Positions 1-6,718 are shown, counted from the stretch's first letter. The stretch: 19,982 bases of DNA from QNYQ01 sp964542985 (GCA_964542985.1 CAZIWH010000027.1:1-19982), one strand, 5' to 3'. Numbers and translations: made by a program. The notes: generated by a model from the letters alone, not told the origin.

Positions 1-7
1 TCTCCTT

Positions 8-769
8 TTACCTGCCCCTCCTCGCCCGCCGCTCCTGCTTAGCGCCTCCAAGGATCCTTGAAAGCCTCCTCTTAGGAACGGCGAAGACTGTGAGCGCTAT
101 GTGCTCCACGTACTCGTCATCAGGCATAGTCTTTTCAAGGCCTATTTTGACTGCGAGGGCCTGCTTGAAAGCCTCCTTCGTAATTCTCGACCTAACTATG
201 CCGGCAGCTATGGCCTGGGCTAGCCGGAGTGCGATGTAGTACCTCGTGTACTTTCTGACGGTCTTCTCGTGCTCCGGGAAGACCTTAGGGAGTTTGTGGA
301 GTAGCTCTATGAGCTTTTCCTCGTCCTCAAAGCCGAGGATAACCTTGGTTGACTCTACCCTAAGCAGGCGTGCCACGGTGTTGTCATCTATGTTTCCGCC
401 CAGGAGAAAGAGTACAAGCCTTCTAGCGTCCTCTGGCGGCTTCTCTCGGATAATCTTTGCAGCCTCCTCTAGCGTCTCCTCGTAGCTAAAGACCTTGTTG
501 AAGAGATCGGGGTTTTCCTCGTCCAGCATGAAAGCGTACTTGGCAAGCGTGAACAGTGTGGCCATCTCCTTGTCCCATATGTCAGGGGGCCACGCCTTTC
601 CCCTTATTGGCTGCACAGCATGCCTCTTATACGTCTCCTCAAGTATCTTGACCGCCTCTTTTCGCTCAGTGGCGCCCTTATTCAGTATAGCGGATAATGC
701 TTCCATTGCAGCCTCTATACGCTGCCTCTGTGTCTCCCTCGCCGCACGGGCGTCAAGCTCCCTTGTCAA
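8..769 (-). CDS. Conserved archaeal hypothetical protein (DUF2192-like)
   Basis: This predicts a soluble, mostly alpha-helical, highly charged protein of 253 residues with no signal peptide or membrane segment. The N-terminal 25 residues are rich in Arg/Glu/Ala and the C-terminal tail is basic (positions 240-253 are mostly Arg, Lys and Ala). From memory it resembles the archaeal family of unknown function DUF2192 in size and composition, but I cannot confirm that without a search. The start is TTG and lies inside the end of the upstream gene (17-base overlap), which points to translational coupling in a leftward operon. Met22 is a possible later start. No catalytic motif is recognisable, so no function is assigned. 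Confidence 0.75.
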   Translation of the reverse strand: MTRELDARAARETQRQRIEAAMEALSAILNKGATERKEAVKILEETYKRHAVQPIRGKAWPPDIWDKEMATLFTLAKYAFMLDEENPDLFNKVFSYEETLEEAAKIIREKPPEDARRLVLFLLGGNIDDNTVARLLRVESTKVILGFEDEEKLIELLHKLPKVFPEHEKTVRKYTRYYIALRLAQAIAAGIVRSRITKEAFKQALAVKIGLEKTMPDDEYVEHIALTVFAVPKRRLSRILGGAKQERRARRGR

Positions 770-1007
770 GGCCTAGCACCCGCTCGGCGATCTTCTTCAC
801 AGCATAGGCAAGGCCCTCGGCCCTGCCATAAGCCCGGAGCCTCCCGTCGCCATACACTATCAATTTAACTTTAAACCCTTGAACCCTCACATAGAGTATC
901 TGCTTCCTCCTCTTAGTCACCACCTTCTCGATCTCGAAGTCTCTCCACCTCTCCTTGCAGCGTCTAACGAAGCTGAGCAGCCTCCTTTCATCAAAGTAGA
1001 CCCGCAT
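753..1007 (-). CDS. Small conserved hypothetical protein
   Basis: A basic protein of 84 residues with alternating charged and beta-prone segments: an N-terminal helix rich in Arg/Lys, a central pair of likely beta strands near residues 37-60, and a C-terminal helix. It has no cysteine pairs forming a zinc site and no membrane segment. The ATG start has a GAGG about 11 bases upstream. Its stop lies inside the start region of the downstream 253-residue gene, so the two are probably co-translated. The high positive charge would fit nucleic-acid or ribosome binding, but that is only an inference; I do not recognise the family. Confidence 0.65.
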   Translation of the reverse strand: MRVYFDERRLLSFVRRCKERWRDFEIEKVVTKRRKQILYVRVQGFKVKLIVYGDGRLRAYGRAEGLAYAVKKIAERVLGLDKGA

Positions 1008-1098
1008 AGTGGGCAGCCTCGCCTTTGCCCGAGCCTCGCCACAGCCCCAGAGGGGGAGGATAGCTCCCGCGTGGGGGCTCGGACCTGCGTAGGGTCGC

Positions 1099-1446
1099 TC
1101 AGCGGCCGCCCTCCGCTGTAGGAGGAAGAACCTCCCGTATAACGCCTAGCCCCATCAACTTCTCGATAGCAGTTTCGATAGAGTCCGGAATCAGCCATGT
1201 TGGCACAATGCAGATAGGGATACGGTAGCCCGTAGCTGCACCCGCAGCTTCAAGGACGGATAAAACCAGCCTCGCGGCTTCACGCGGCGCTTGTATGCAG
1301 AAGGGGTTAGGCTGCGCGGGTGCTACGGCTAGGAGGGGGCTGCCGGAGAAGCTCGTGAATACTAAGTAGCACTCGCCTGTGATGCAACGTGCGTGCACCA
1401 CGAGCGCTCTCACATGTCCAAGCGATACTAGGACTCCACGGGCCAT
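1099..1446 (-). CDS. Hypothetical protein, 115 residues
   Basis: An alpha/beta protein of unrecognised family. The N-terminal half is hydrophobic and beta-prone, followed by a helix around residues 55-70 (PREAARLVLSVLEAAGAA) and a final helix (SIETAIEKLMGLG). It carries three cysteines (residues 21, 26 and 50) that do not form a clear metal motif. The ATG start lies 19 bases inside the 3' end of the 288-residue gene, an arrangement that supports coupled translation. It could be a small partner of that upstream protein, but nothing in the sequence identifies a function. Confidence 0.6.
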   Translation of the reverse strand: MARGVLVSLGHVRALVVHARCITGECYLVFTSFSGSPLLAVAPAQPNPFCIQAPREAARLVLSVLEAAGAATGYRIPICIVPTWLIPDSIETAIEKLMGLGVIREVLPPTAEGGR

Positions 1447-2294
1447 AGCTCAACCCGGCCTCCTTGCTCCTCCTTGCTTCTTGACACGCAAAGCCCTGGT
1501 GCAGCACAAGCTTTCATGTGTGCAGCGTCCACTGTTATCTTGAATGCAGTGCCCTCCCAGTCCTCAACAAGGAGGACAAAGCCGTCGAACTTAGCGAGTA
1601 TGCATCCCTTGGGCTTGAGCCTGCGGTTATACGCCCTTAGCCTGACTTCCTCCCTCACCGTGCCCGATACGGGGTCAATATCTATACGGAACGCTTCAGG
1701 GTCTATGAGCAGGCCTTTGCTTAAGTAGACCCTTCTAAGAGTATACGTGACGACGCTAGGCTCAAGTACAACATAGTTATCAAACACTGTGACTGCCTCA
1801 AGCATCTTGCGTGCTAGGTAGAGTCCCTGCCTCGGATCTCTAGAGAATGGTGTATCGTCGGGCCCCCAGCTCCTCCTCCTCACAACGAACTCGTATATCA
1901 ATGCAGCGGCCTCATAAGTTAACGCCGGCAGGCTTGCAGCAGAAACGGGAGTGGCGCCGCTGTATAGCCTCCGAACCATCCCCGTGTAGTCTATAACCAG
2001 GAGGTCAGGCGCTTCGAGGCTCCAAGCGGGTATCCCACGTGGATCAACAACGTAGACGCGGCCTTGAGGCTCCGGCAGCTTGTTCACGGTAACCCGTTCG
2101 GTGGCCACCGAGACTGGTACACGGGATTCCGAGAGGAGCTTCAGGGGAAGTTTGCTGCCCAGTCCCGAAATGTATAGCCTCCACCCTTCTGGGCCGATAG
2201 CAGTATAGAGGGTGCGCAGCAGCACAGCGGCGTCAAACAAGCTGGGCGGCGAGGCGACGAGGACATGAAGCTCGCCGGCATCGTGTTCTACCAT
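1428..2294 (-). CDS. Hypothetical protein, 288 residues
   Basis: An alpha/beta protein without signal peptide or membrane spans. The first 110 residues alternate short strands (LHVLVASPP, VYVVDPRGI, LLVIDYTGM) with helices and could be a Rossmann-like or DHH-like fold; this is a guess from the pattern only. The C-terminal third (from about residue 190) is beta-rich with many Arg/Lys. I do not recognise the family. It heads a leftward set of four overlapping or closely spaced genes. The ATG start at 2294 makes its first 10 codons overlap the first codons of the divergent methyltransferase gene. No good alternative start follows nearby, so either this overlap is real or the start differs from that shown. 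Confidence 0.65.
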   Translation of the reverse strand: MVEHDAGELHVLVASPPSLFDAAVLLRTLYTAIGPEGWRLYISGLGSKLPLKLLSESRVPVSVATERVTVNKLPEPQGRVYVVDPRGIPAWSLEAPDLLVIDYTGMVRRLYSGATPVSAASLPALTYEAAALIYEFVVRRRSWGPDDTPFSRDPRQGLYLARKMLEAVTVFDNYVVLEPSVVTYTLRRVYLSKGLLIDPEAFRIDIDPVSGTVREEVRLRAYNRRLKPKGCILAKFDGFVLLVEDWEGTAFKITVDAAHMKACAAPGLCVSRSKEEQGGRVELWPVES

Positions 2295-2729
2295 CCCAAG
2301 AACCCCCAGAACCTCCTCGACGTAGCCTCGATAGCGGCAATCCGACGTGTACCCCTATATGTTGTGAAGAGGCCTGGCCAACTCTACGAGATTATGCAGC
2401 GGCCAGGGCTACACGTTGAGTGGCTCGAAGACATCGAGGAGCTTAGAGACCACGTACAGCCGGAAGACATGATCCTAGTCCTGGAGACCTATGGGCTACG
2501 CTATCTCCACGAGACTGACCTAGCCTCGGCGAAGCGACTATGGATAGTAGTCGGAGCCGAAGATTACGGCATTCCGCCGGATGAGGCTGCAAGACTCCCT
2601 GGGAGAAGGGTAGTCGCAAAGATACCCATAGCGGTCCAAGGCATGAGCTACAATGTGGTAGTAAGCCTTTCCATAGCTGTATACGAGGCTGAGAGGCAAG
2701 CGAGGAAAGCTAGAGAGGAAAGCCCTTGA
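2265..2729 (+). CDS. SPOUT/SpoU-family RNA 2'-O-methyltransferase-like protein
   Basis: Probably an S-adenosylmethionine-dependent RNA ribose methyltransferase of the SPOUT superfamily, acting on tRNA or rRNA in the cytoplasm. The protein is short (154 residues), the size of a lone SPOUT knot domain without the N-terminal substrate-binding domain of TrmH/RlmB. The visible family motifs are an N-terminal HPKNPQN segment (residues 10-16, motif 1 region), GAEDYGIP (97-104, motif 2 GxExxG) and the C-terminal stretch from KIP to VYE (119-141, motif 3, with Asn130 in the position of the SLNV asparagine). The motif 3 SLN is changed to SYN. Its 5' end overlaps the leftward 288-residue gene by 30 bases, and its 3' end overlaps folE by 20 bases in convergent orientation. 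The exact RNA target cannot be read from the sequence. Confidence 0.75.
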   Translation: MKLAGIVFYHPKNPQNLLDVASIAAIRRVPLYVVKRPGQLYEIMQRPGLHVEWLEDIEELRDHVQPEDMILVLETYGLRYLHETDLASAKRLWIVVGAEDYGIPPDEAARLPGRRVVAKIPIAVQGMSYNVVVSLSIAVYEAERQARKAREESP

Positions 2730-3279
2730 ACCTATGAGGCGCTATTATCTTGTAAACTTCGTCCTTAAGCGACTTATCGGTAGCGAACGCCCCCCGGACG
2801 GCGGCTATGACCGTCGGTGCAGGCGTCTTGACCCCCCTCATAGCCATGCAAAGATGGATGGCTTCAGTTACAACCATAACGTCGGGTGAACCTGTAGCCC
2901 TCATAACCTCCTCAGCGATTTGCATGGTCAACCTCTCTTGTATCTGCAGCCTCCTAGTATACTTGTGAACTATCCTCACAATCTTGCTCAAACCTATTAC
3001 CTTGCCTCTGGGTAGATAAGCTACATGGGCAACTCCAAAGAAGGGAAGTATGTGATGCTCGCACAGGCTGTAGAACCTTATACCGCTCACAACTACGAGG
3101 TCACTGGCCTCAGTAAACCATGTATATTCGCCGTTAAGCTCATAGCCCTCTAGAAGCTCTTCAAACATCTCCGCTACGCGGCGTGGAGTCTCACGCAGCC
3201 CCTCTCGGTCTGGGTCCTCGCCTATAGCCTCCAGTATCATTCTGACAGCTCTCTCTATCCTCTCCTTGTCTATGGCCAC
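2710..3279 (-). CDS. folE: GTP cyclohydrolase I (type IA)
   Basis: Catalyses GTP to 7,8-dihydroneopterin triphosphate plus formate, the first step of both folate/pterin and 7-deazaguanine (preQ0, archaeosine) synthesis. At 189 residues it has the normal core length. Zinc and active-site residues are intact: CEHH at 73-76 (Cys73, His76), and His142 and Cys144 in HLCMAMRG (142-149). The substrate-binding segment LPFFGVAHVAYLPRGKV begins at residue 78, and the family's DREGLRETPRRVA is at 24-36. The start is GTG with a GGGGTG about 9 bases upstream. A TATA-like palindrome GAATATTC (3326-3333) sits about 50 bases upstream of the start. Many archaea use MptA/FolE2 instead of type IA, so a canonical FolE is worth noting. 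A QueD-like and a TGT-like gene lie elsewhere in the window. Confidence 0.95.
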   Translation of the reverse strand: MAIDKERIERAVRMILEAIGEDPDREGLRETPRRVAEMFEELLEGYELNGEYTWFTEASDLVVVSGIRFYSLCEHHILPFFGVAHVAYLPRGKVIGLSKIVRIVHKYTRRLQIQERLTMQIAEEVMRATGSPDVMVVTEAIHLCMAMRGVKTPAPTVIAAVRGAFATDKSLKDEVYKIIAPHRFKGFPL

Positions 3280-3419
3280 GGCTTAGCACACCCCCGTGAA
3301 ATGCAGCGTCCCTCCGCAGGAGAGGAATATTCGTCTATCCCGTTCCTCCCTCTGAGGAGACATAGGCGCCCCGCTCTGCTCTGGGTTTATTTTCTCGGCG
3401 AGCCTTCGGGGCTCTAACG

Positions 3420-3426
3420 CTTAAAT
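3420..3426 (+). promoter_or_regulatory. Probable TATA box of the pyrophosphatase gene
   Basis: CTTAAAT lies in otherwise GC-rich DNA. Transcription would be expected to start about 26 bases downstream, near 3449, leaving a leader of roughly 15 bases before the ATG at 3464. A GGTGA at 3454-3458 sits 5 bases before that ATG. This argues against the upstream in-frame GTG at 3428, which would lie only a few bases after the TATA box and before the expected transcript start. Confidence 0.5.
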
Positions 3427-3463
3427 CGTGGCATCCGGGTGCGTGTATTACCCGGTGAATGTA

Positions 3464-4000
3464 ATGAGCATACATGAGACCGTGGGTCCCGGCAAAAAGG
3501 CGCCAGAAATGGTAAATGTTCTTATAGAGATACCCATGGGTAGCAACGTCAAGTACGAATACGATGAAGAGGCTGGAATTATCCGCGTGGACAGGTTCCT
3601 CTACACTTCAATGGTATACCCCTTCAACTATGGCTTCATACCCGGCACCCTTGAGGAGGACGGTGACCCAGTGGACGTGTTGGTCATAACTTCTCAGCCT
3701 GTCTTCCCGGGCACAGTGATAGAGGCTAGGCCTATAGGAGTCCTGGTTATGGAGGATGAAGAAGGCCCCGATAGCAAGATAATAGCAGTGCCTAAAGATA
3801 AGCTTGACCCCCAGTTCAAGAACATAAAGAGCGTGGAGGATTTACCCGATATACTAAGAGAGAAGATCAAGCACTTCTTTGAGCATTACAAGGAGCTCGA
3901 GCCAGGCAAGTGGGTCAAGGTACGTGAGTGGTTGGGTCCTGAGAAGGCTAAGGAACAGATAGCCAAGGCTATTGAAAGGTACCGTGCTAGCAAGAAGTAG
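3464..4000 (+). CDS. ppa: Inorganic pyrophosphatase, family I
   Basis: Hydrolyses pyrophosphate to two phosphates, pulling biosynthetic reactions forward; it is a soluble, Mg-dependent, usually hexameric enzyme. With the ATG at 3464 the protein has 178 residues, the usual archaeal length. The family signature EDGDPVDVL falls at residues 65-73, with the metal-binding Asp66, Asp68 and Asp71, preceded by YPFNYGFIPGT (52-62). The N-terminal EIPMGSNVKYE substrate-side segment and the GPDSKIIAVP segment are also conserved. An in-frame GTG at 3428 would add 12 residues, but the promoter position and a GGTGA ribosome site favour 3464. The gene stands alone between divergent and same-strand neighbours with their own promoters. 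Confidence 0.95.
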   Translation: MSIHETVGPGKKAPEMVNVLIEIPMGSNVKYEYDEEAGIIRVDRFLYTSMVYPFNYGFIPGTLEEDGDPVDVLVITSQPVFPGTVIEARPIGVLVMEDEEGPDSKIIAVPKDKLDPQFKNIKSVEDLPDILREKIKHFFEHYKELEPGKWVKVREWLGPEKAKEQIAKAIERYRASKK

Positions 4001-4050
4001 AGGCGTAGCTTCAGAGCCGCCCCCGCGCTCCCCCGCGTCCACGACTCTTG

Positions 4051-4058
4051 ATTTTTAA
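4051..4058 (+). promoter_or_regulatory. Probable TATA box of the DUF89 gene
   Basis: ATTTTTAA in a GC-rich intergenic stretch, with an expected transcript start near 4081. This position would put the first three codons of the longest possible reading frame (TTG at 4048) on top of the promoter, so a later start is more likely. Confidence 0.45.
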
Positions 4059-4125
4059 CCCTGCAAGGAGGGCGGCGGCTCAAGAACACATAGGGGCCGC
4101 CCTAGGCGTGAGGTGCAGGCATGCC

Positions 4126-5031
4126 TTGAAGATTACACCATCATGCACGGCATGCATAATTCTTAAAAGGTCGGTTGAGCTAGAGCAGATGTACAGCGAT
4201 GAGAACAACCAGGAGCGTCTCTCGGTACTTCGCGAGCTTCTTGAAGCAATGGGTCTCTACATAGGCCCCGACATAGAGGTAGCCGAGTTGGCAACAGTAT
4301 CGTTTCGCCGTATGAAGACTCTGAGTCCGCACGTAGTGAAGTTCTATGAAACACTCATAGATACCGTGGGTAGACAAGCGCGCCGCAGGGCTGAGAGGAT
4401 AGCGGAGATAGTCTCTGGGAAGAAACCGGAGGAAGCATTACCTACTCTCCTAAGGGCTGCGGCCCTTGCAAGCGGATACAAGCCTCTACCTGTCCATTGG
4501 AGATTGCTTGAGGAACCTCCTCTTGAGGTTGAACTCGCAAGTGTACGCCTTGGCATAGACCATACAGAGAATGCCGTAGAGTATCTAAAGAGGATAGGCA
4601 GGGAAGGCGGGACAGTCTATTACGTGTTTGCAACAGTCTATGAACTCCCCTACGATATTAATGTAGTCAGCAAACTCAGAGAGGAGTTTGGCATAAAGAT
4701 TGTTGGTGTTGTACGCAGCGAGCGCTACGAGGACTATGTAACTCTCAGAGACTTAGATAACATGGGCTATACTGATAGTCTTGACGATATAGTGGAGATA
4801 GACGGTGATCAAGCGGTGCCTATGGCCGAGGAGTCGCAACATGTAATAGAATTGCTTAACGATGCTAGCTTGGTAGTGGTCAAAAATGATATACCAACAC
4901 TATACTTCAAAAACAATCCGTTAAGGGTTCCGATACTGTACTTGTTCACAGCTTATTGTCCAGTACTTGCAAAAGCTTTCAATGTGCATGAGGGAAGCGT
5001 GAATATAGTACTTGAGAACGTGCACCTCTAG
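4126..5031 (+). CDS. DUF89-family protein with an altered active site
   Basis: DUF89 (ARMT1-like) proteins are metal-dependent phosphatases proposed to remove damaged phosphometabolites. From the TTG at 4126 the protein has 301 residues and begins with MKITPSCTACI, the typical N-terminal Cys-x-x-Cys opening of archaeal DUF89 proteins. The C-terminal half follows the family pattern: a strand/loop (YYVFATVYELPYD), then VVGVVRSERYEDYVTLRD, a LNDASLVVVKND segment, and YLFTAYCPVLAKAF near the end. The usual DNxGE and KGxxNxE metal and phosphate motifs are not preserved (FATVYE and KNDIPTLYF stand in their places), so activity is doubtful. In-frame starts further upstream exist (GTG 4108, TTG 4048), but the family start and the TATA box at 4051 argue against the longest form. 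Third positions are more AT-rich than in several neighbours. Confidence 0.7.
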   Translation: MKITPSCTACIILKRSVELEQMYSDENNQERLSVLRELLEAMGLYIGPDIEVAELATVSFRRMKTLSPHVVKFYETLIDTVGRQARRRAERIAEIVSGKKPEEALPTLLRAAALASGYKPLPVHWRLLEEPPLEVELASVRLGIDHTENAVEYLKRIGREGGTVYYVFATVYELPYDINVVSKLREEFGIKIVGVVRSERYEDYVTLRDLDNMGYTDSLDDIVEIDGDQAVPMAEESQHVIELLNDASLVVVKNDIPTLYFKNNPLRVPILYLFTAYCPVLAKAFNVHEGSVNIVLENVHL

Positions 5032-5063
5032 TGTATACTTCGTTAACACTTCGCAGGATAATG

Positions 5064-5198
5064 CCCCGCCGACCCCAAGGGGGGAGCCGGGAGAGCCTCG
5101 GCTAGGATAGGACTTCCGCACTCCTCTCGGCTCTCCCGTGGAGGTCGGCCGGGGTTCTCTCGCTCATACAGCCCTCCCGGCCCCTCGGGGTCGGCGGG
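5064..5198 (+). ncRNA. Candidate structured RNA or leader, three-way junction
   Basis: This GC-rich intergenic stretch can close with a 12-base-pair perfect stem (5065-5076 with 5187-5198). Inside are a 10-base-pair hairpin stem (5088-5097 with 5129-5138) and a 7-base-pair hairpin (5147-5153 with 5176-5182). The segment GCCGACC at 5069-5075 is also complementary to GGTCGGC at 5143-5149, so an alternative pairing exclusive of the outer stem exists. A run of five T (5212-5216) follows and could end a transcript. It matches no RNA I know: it is too short for SRP or RNase P RNA and has no tRNA arms. It could be an independent RNA, the 3' end of the DUF89 transcript, or a leader. Strand is assumed from its neighbours; the pairing itself works on either strand. 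Confidence 0.4.
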
Positions 5199-5211
5199 TC
5201 GTTCCCTAGTC

Positions 5212-5216
5212 TTTTT
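5212..5216 (+). terminator. Possible oligo-T terminator after the structured element
   Basis: A T5 run lies 13 bases past the outer stem, in a stretch that is otherwise GC-rich. Archaeal RNA polymerase terminates at short T runs. It could end the DUF89 transcript or a separate small RNA. Confidence 0.3.
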
Positions 5217-5279
5217 GTTCAACGTGTTTCGGTGTTCCTCTATAATGCTGTAGCTCTATATCCCCGGCCCGGGTCTGTG

Positions 5280-6083
5280 ATGCGCGGAGACCGGGAGGGG
5301 TTAGATGAAAGAGAGCTTAGACTCCTCTCACGGATTCGCGGCTACGATCCAGTACGGCTGGCTAGGCTTGTTGAGGAGCATGTAACGAGAGGCGATGAGC
5401 GAAAATATTTCCGTTTTCGCTGGAGTCGCTTCTATGGCGGCAGCGCTGTTGGCGATGTTGTTGGCTGTAATTTACGCTGTGTATTCTGTTGGACTGGACG
5501 CGCTAGGGACGACTTGAGACTCGGCTTCTTCGTCTCGTCTAGGGAGGCTGCCCGTAGGCTCATCTCACTTTCCCGCGGCCGTGGACGTGTGGTTAGGCTT
5601 TCGGCCGGCGAGCCTACCATAGGGTGGCATCACTTGCTTGGTCTTCTTGAGAGGCTCAGAGGTAGTGGTCGCCTCTTCGTCCTTGAGACGAACGGCGTGC
5701 TTATCGGCCACGAGGCGTCAAGAGCGGCGGAGCTGGCCGAATACGGAGACTTAGTTCATGTGAGGCTCTCTTTGAAGGCTTGTAGCCCTCGTTGGTTCAA
5801 GCTGCTTACAGGTGCCTCTGAGAGGGGGTTTGAATTGCAGCTCGCGGCCGCCGAGGCTTTGGCTAAGAGCGGAGTGTCCTTCCATGTCTCAGTGTTCGCT
5901 GCCTTCGGGACAAGAGAGTGTTGGAGCCGGCTCCTCTCGGAACTCTCTGCACGTGTCGGCCCGGGCATAGTTGAGAATATTGAGGTTGAACCCCTGGTGC
6001 TCTACCCCCCGGCTCGACGACGCCTAAGGATCCTAGGGCTTAGGCCTACAAACCCTAGCCTCGTCTACGAGCCTGGGCGGTGA
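5280..6083 (+). CDS. Radical SAM protein
   Basis: Contains the radical SAM iron-sulfur motif CNLRCVFC (Cys63, Cys67 and Cys70 counted from the ATG at 5280), which binds a 4Fe-4S cluster and cleaves S-adenosylmethionine. LSAGEPT follows as the glycine-rich SAM-binding strand, then LFVLETNGVLI, VHVRLSLKA and IVENIEVEPLVLYP as the later barrel strands. At 267 residues it is a minimal partial TIM barrel, the size of activating enzymes of the pyruvate-formate-lyase type. There are no extra cysteine clusters beyond the canonical three. Substrate is unknown. An in-frame GTG at 5232 would extend it by 16 residues, but a TATA-like CTCTATAAT (5238-5246) lies inside that extension, so I prefer the ATG at 5280. 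The next small ORF starts 9 bases after its stop. Third positions appear richer in T than in most neighbours. Confidence 0.85.
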   Translation: MRGDREGLDERELRLLSRIRGYDPVRLARLVEEHVTRGDERKYFRFRWSRFYGGSAVGDVVGCNLRCVFCWTGRARDDLRLGFFVSSREAARRLISLSRGRGRVVRLSAGEPTIGWHHLLGLLERLRGSGRLFVLETNGVLIGHEASRAAELAEYGDLVHVRLSLKACSPRWFKLLTGASERGFELQLAAAEALAKSGVSFHVSVFAAFGTRECWSRLLSELSARVGPGIVENIEVEPLVLYPPARRRLRILGLRPTNPSLVYEPGR

Positions 6084-6092
6084 AACAAGGCC

Positions 6093-6395
6093 TTGGAGCG
6101 CGCCGAGATAGTCTTAGGCGATGTACGGGTAGTGCTCATAACTGAGGGCTCTTGTGACCTAGAACATGTGGCGCCGCTCCTTCTTTGGTGCCTCTCTAAG
6201 GCGCTTCCGGGCTCGGCTGCTGGGCTTGCGAGGAATATGCTGCTGGATCTCTATGCGCTAGCCTCTGGGATGGGTGCGGACTATATCTCGGGGCGGGCTG
6301 GCGTACCTGTCCCAAGGGAGTGTACTGCCTCGGCCAGCGAGGGCCACGGGATGGTTCGCTGTCCCAGCTGTGCAGCTTGGTGCCTACGTACTTAG
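6093..6395 (+). CDS. Hypothetical ORF, possibly the 5' part of a frameshifted gene
   Basis: A TTG-started reading frame of 100 codons beginning 9 bases after the radical SAM stop codon, so probably in the same transcript. Residues 1-75 look like a real protein, with two strands (AEIVLGD, VRVVLITEG) followed by hydrophobic helices. The last 25 residues (rich in Ser/Glu/Cys) look like out-of-frame sequence. The frame one base back is open over the same area and continues to 6610. A single missing base near 6300-6340 would join the two. It could equally be a genuinely short protein. No family recognised. Confidence 0.4.
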   Translation: MERAEIVLGDVRVVLITEGSCDLEHVAPLLLWCLSKALPGSAAGLARNMLLDLYALASGMGADYISGRAGVPVPRECTASASEGHGMVRCPSCAAWCLRT

Positions 6396-6610
6396 AGCTG
6401 CTCAGCAACGAGCCTTCTACATTTGCCCCTCTTCCTAGAGGGCTTCTGCAGTGCGTAACCTCATCACCGCCTAGCAATCTGGTTTTCATAGCCTTTTATC
6501 TTTTGGTGAGGGAGCGGTCGGTGCTGCGCGGGTCTTCACTGCCCTCAGAGGGCTCTGACCTTTCGAGCCTCCTCATGCCGCCGTGGTTTGATAGCCGGGG
6601 TGGGGGTTAA
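6320..6610 (+). CDS. Hypothetical ORF, possibly the 3' part of the frameshifted gene
   Basis: A GTG-started frame of 96 codons in the -1 frame relative to the ORF starting at 6093. It contains plausible protein-like segments (LVPTYLELL, and a hydrophobic LVFIAFYLLV around residues 54-63 that could be a buried helix or a short membrane segment). The GTG has no ribosome-binding site, which supports reading it as the continuation of the preceding ORF rather than a separate gene. The frame ends at a TAA (6608-6610) just before the AT-rich promoter region of the TGT-like gene. No family recognised. Confidence 0.35.
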   Translation: MYCLGQRGPRDGSLSQLCSLVPTYLELLSNEPSTFAPLPRGLLQCVTSSPPSNLVFIAFYLLVRERSVLRGSSLPSEGSDLSSLLMPPWFDSRGGG

Positions 6611-6627
6611 TGGGGACAGCCGCTATT

Positions 6628-6637
6628 AACATATGTT
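6628..6637. promoter_or_regulatory. 10-base palindrome in an AT-rich intergenic region
   Basis: AACATATGTT is a perfect palindrome in a short AT-rich stretch that also holds a T run (6643-6653). It could be an operator for the TGT-like gene downstream or part of a termination region for the genes upstream. No protein partner can be named. Confidence 0.25.
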
Positions 6638-6668
6638 TACCATATTTTTCTTCTAGGTTGCGATACTC

Positions 6669-6676
6669 CATAAATT
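6669..6676 (+). promoter_or_regulatory. Probable TATA box of the TGT-like gene
   Basis: CATAAATT lies about 46 bases upstream of the ATG at 6719. The predicted transcript start near 6698 leaves a leader of about 20 bases. This is the most AT-rich intergenic segment in the window. Confidence 0.5.
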
Positions 6677-6718
6677 CATTGCTCATCGGTATTGCCCAGG
6701 TAATACTGGCGTAGCACG

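Noticed and set aside
917..1198. Leftward 93-codon frame containing CPLCGS
   Set aside because: It lies largely on top of the 84-residue gene and the end of the 115-residue gene in another frame, and its translation is low-complexity; the CxxC is probably chance.
3428..3463. GTG start for the pyrophosphatase
   Set aside because: The TATA box at 3420-3426 lies immediately before it; the ATG at 3464 has a ribosome site and gives the family's normal N-terminus.
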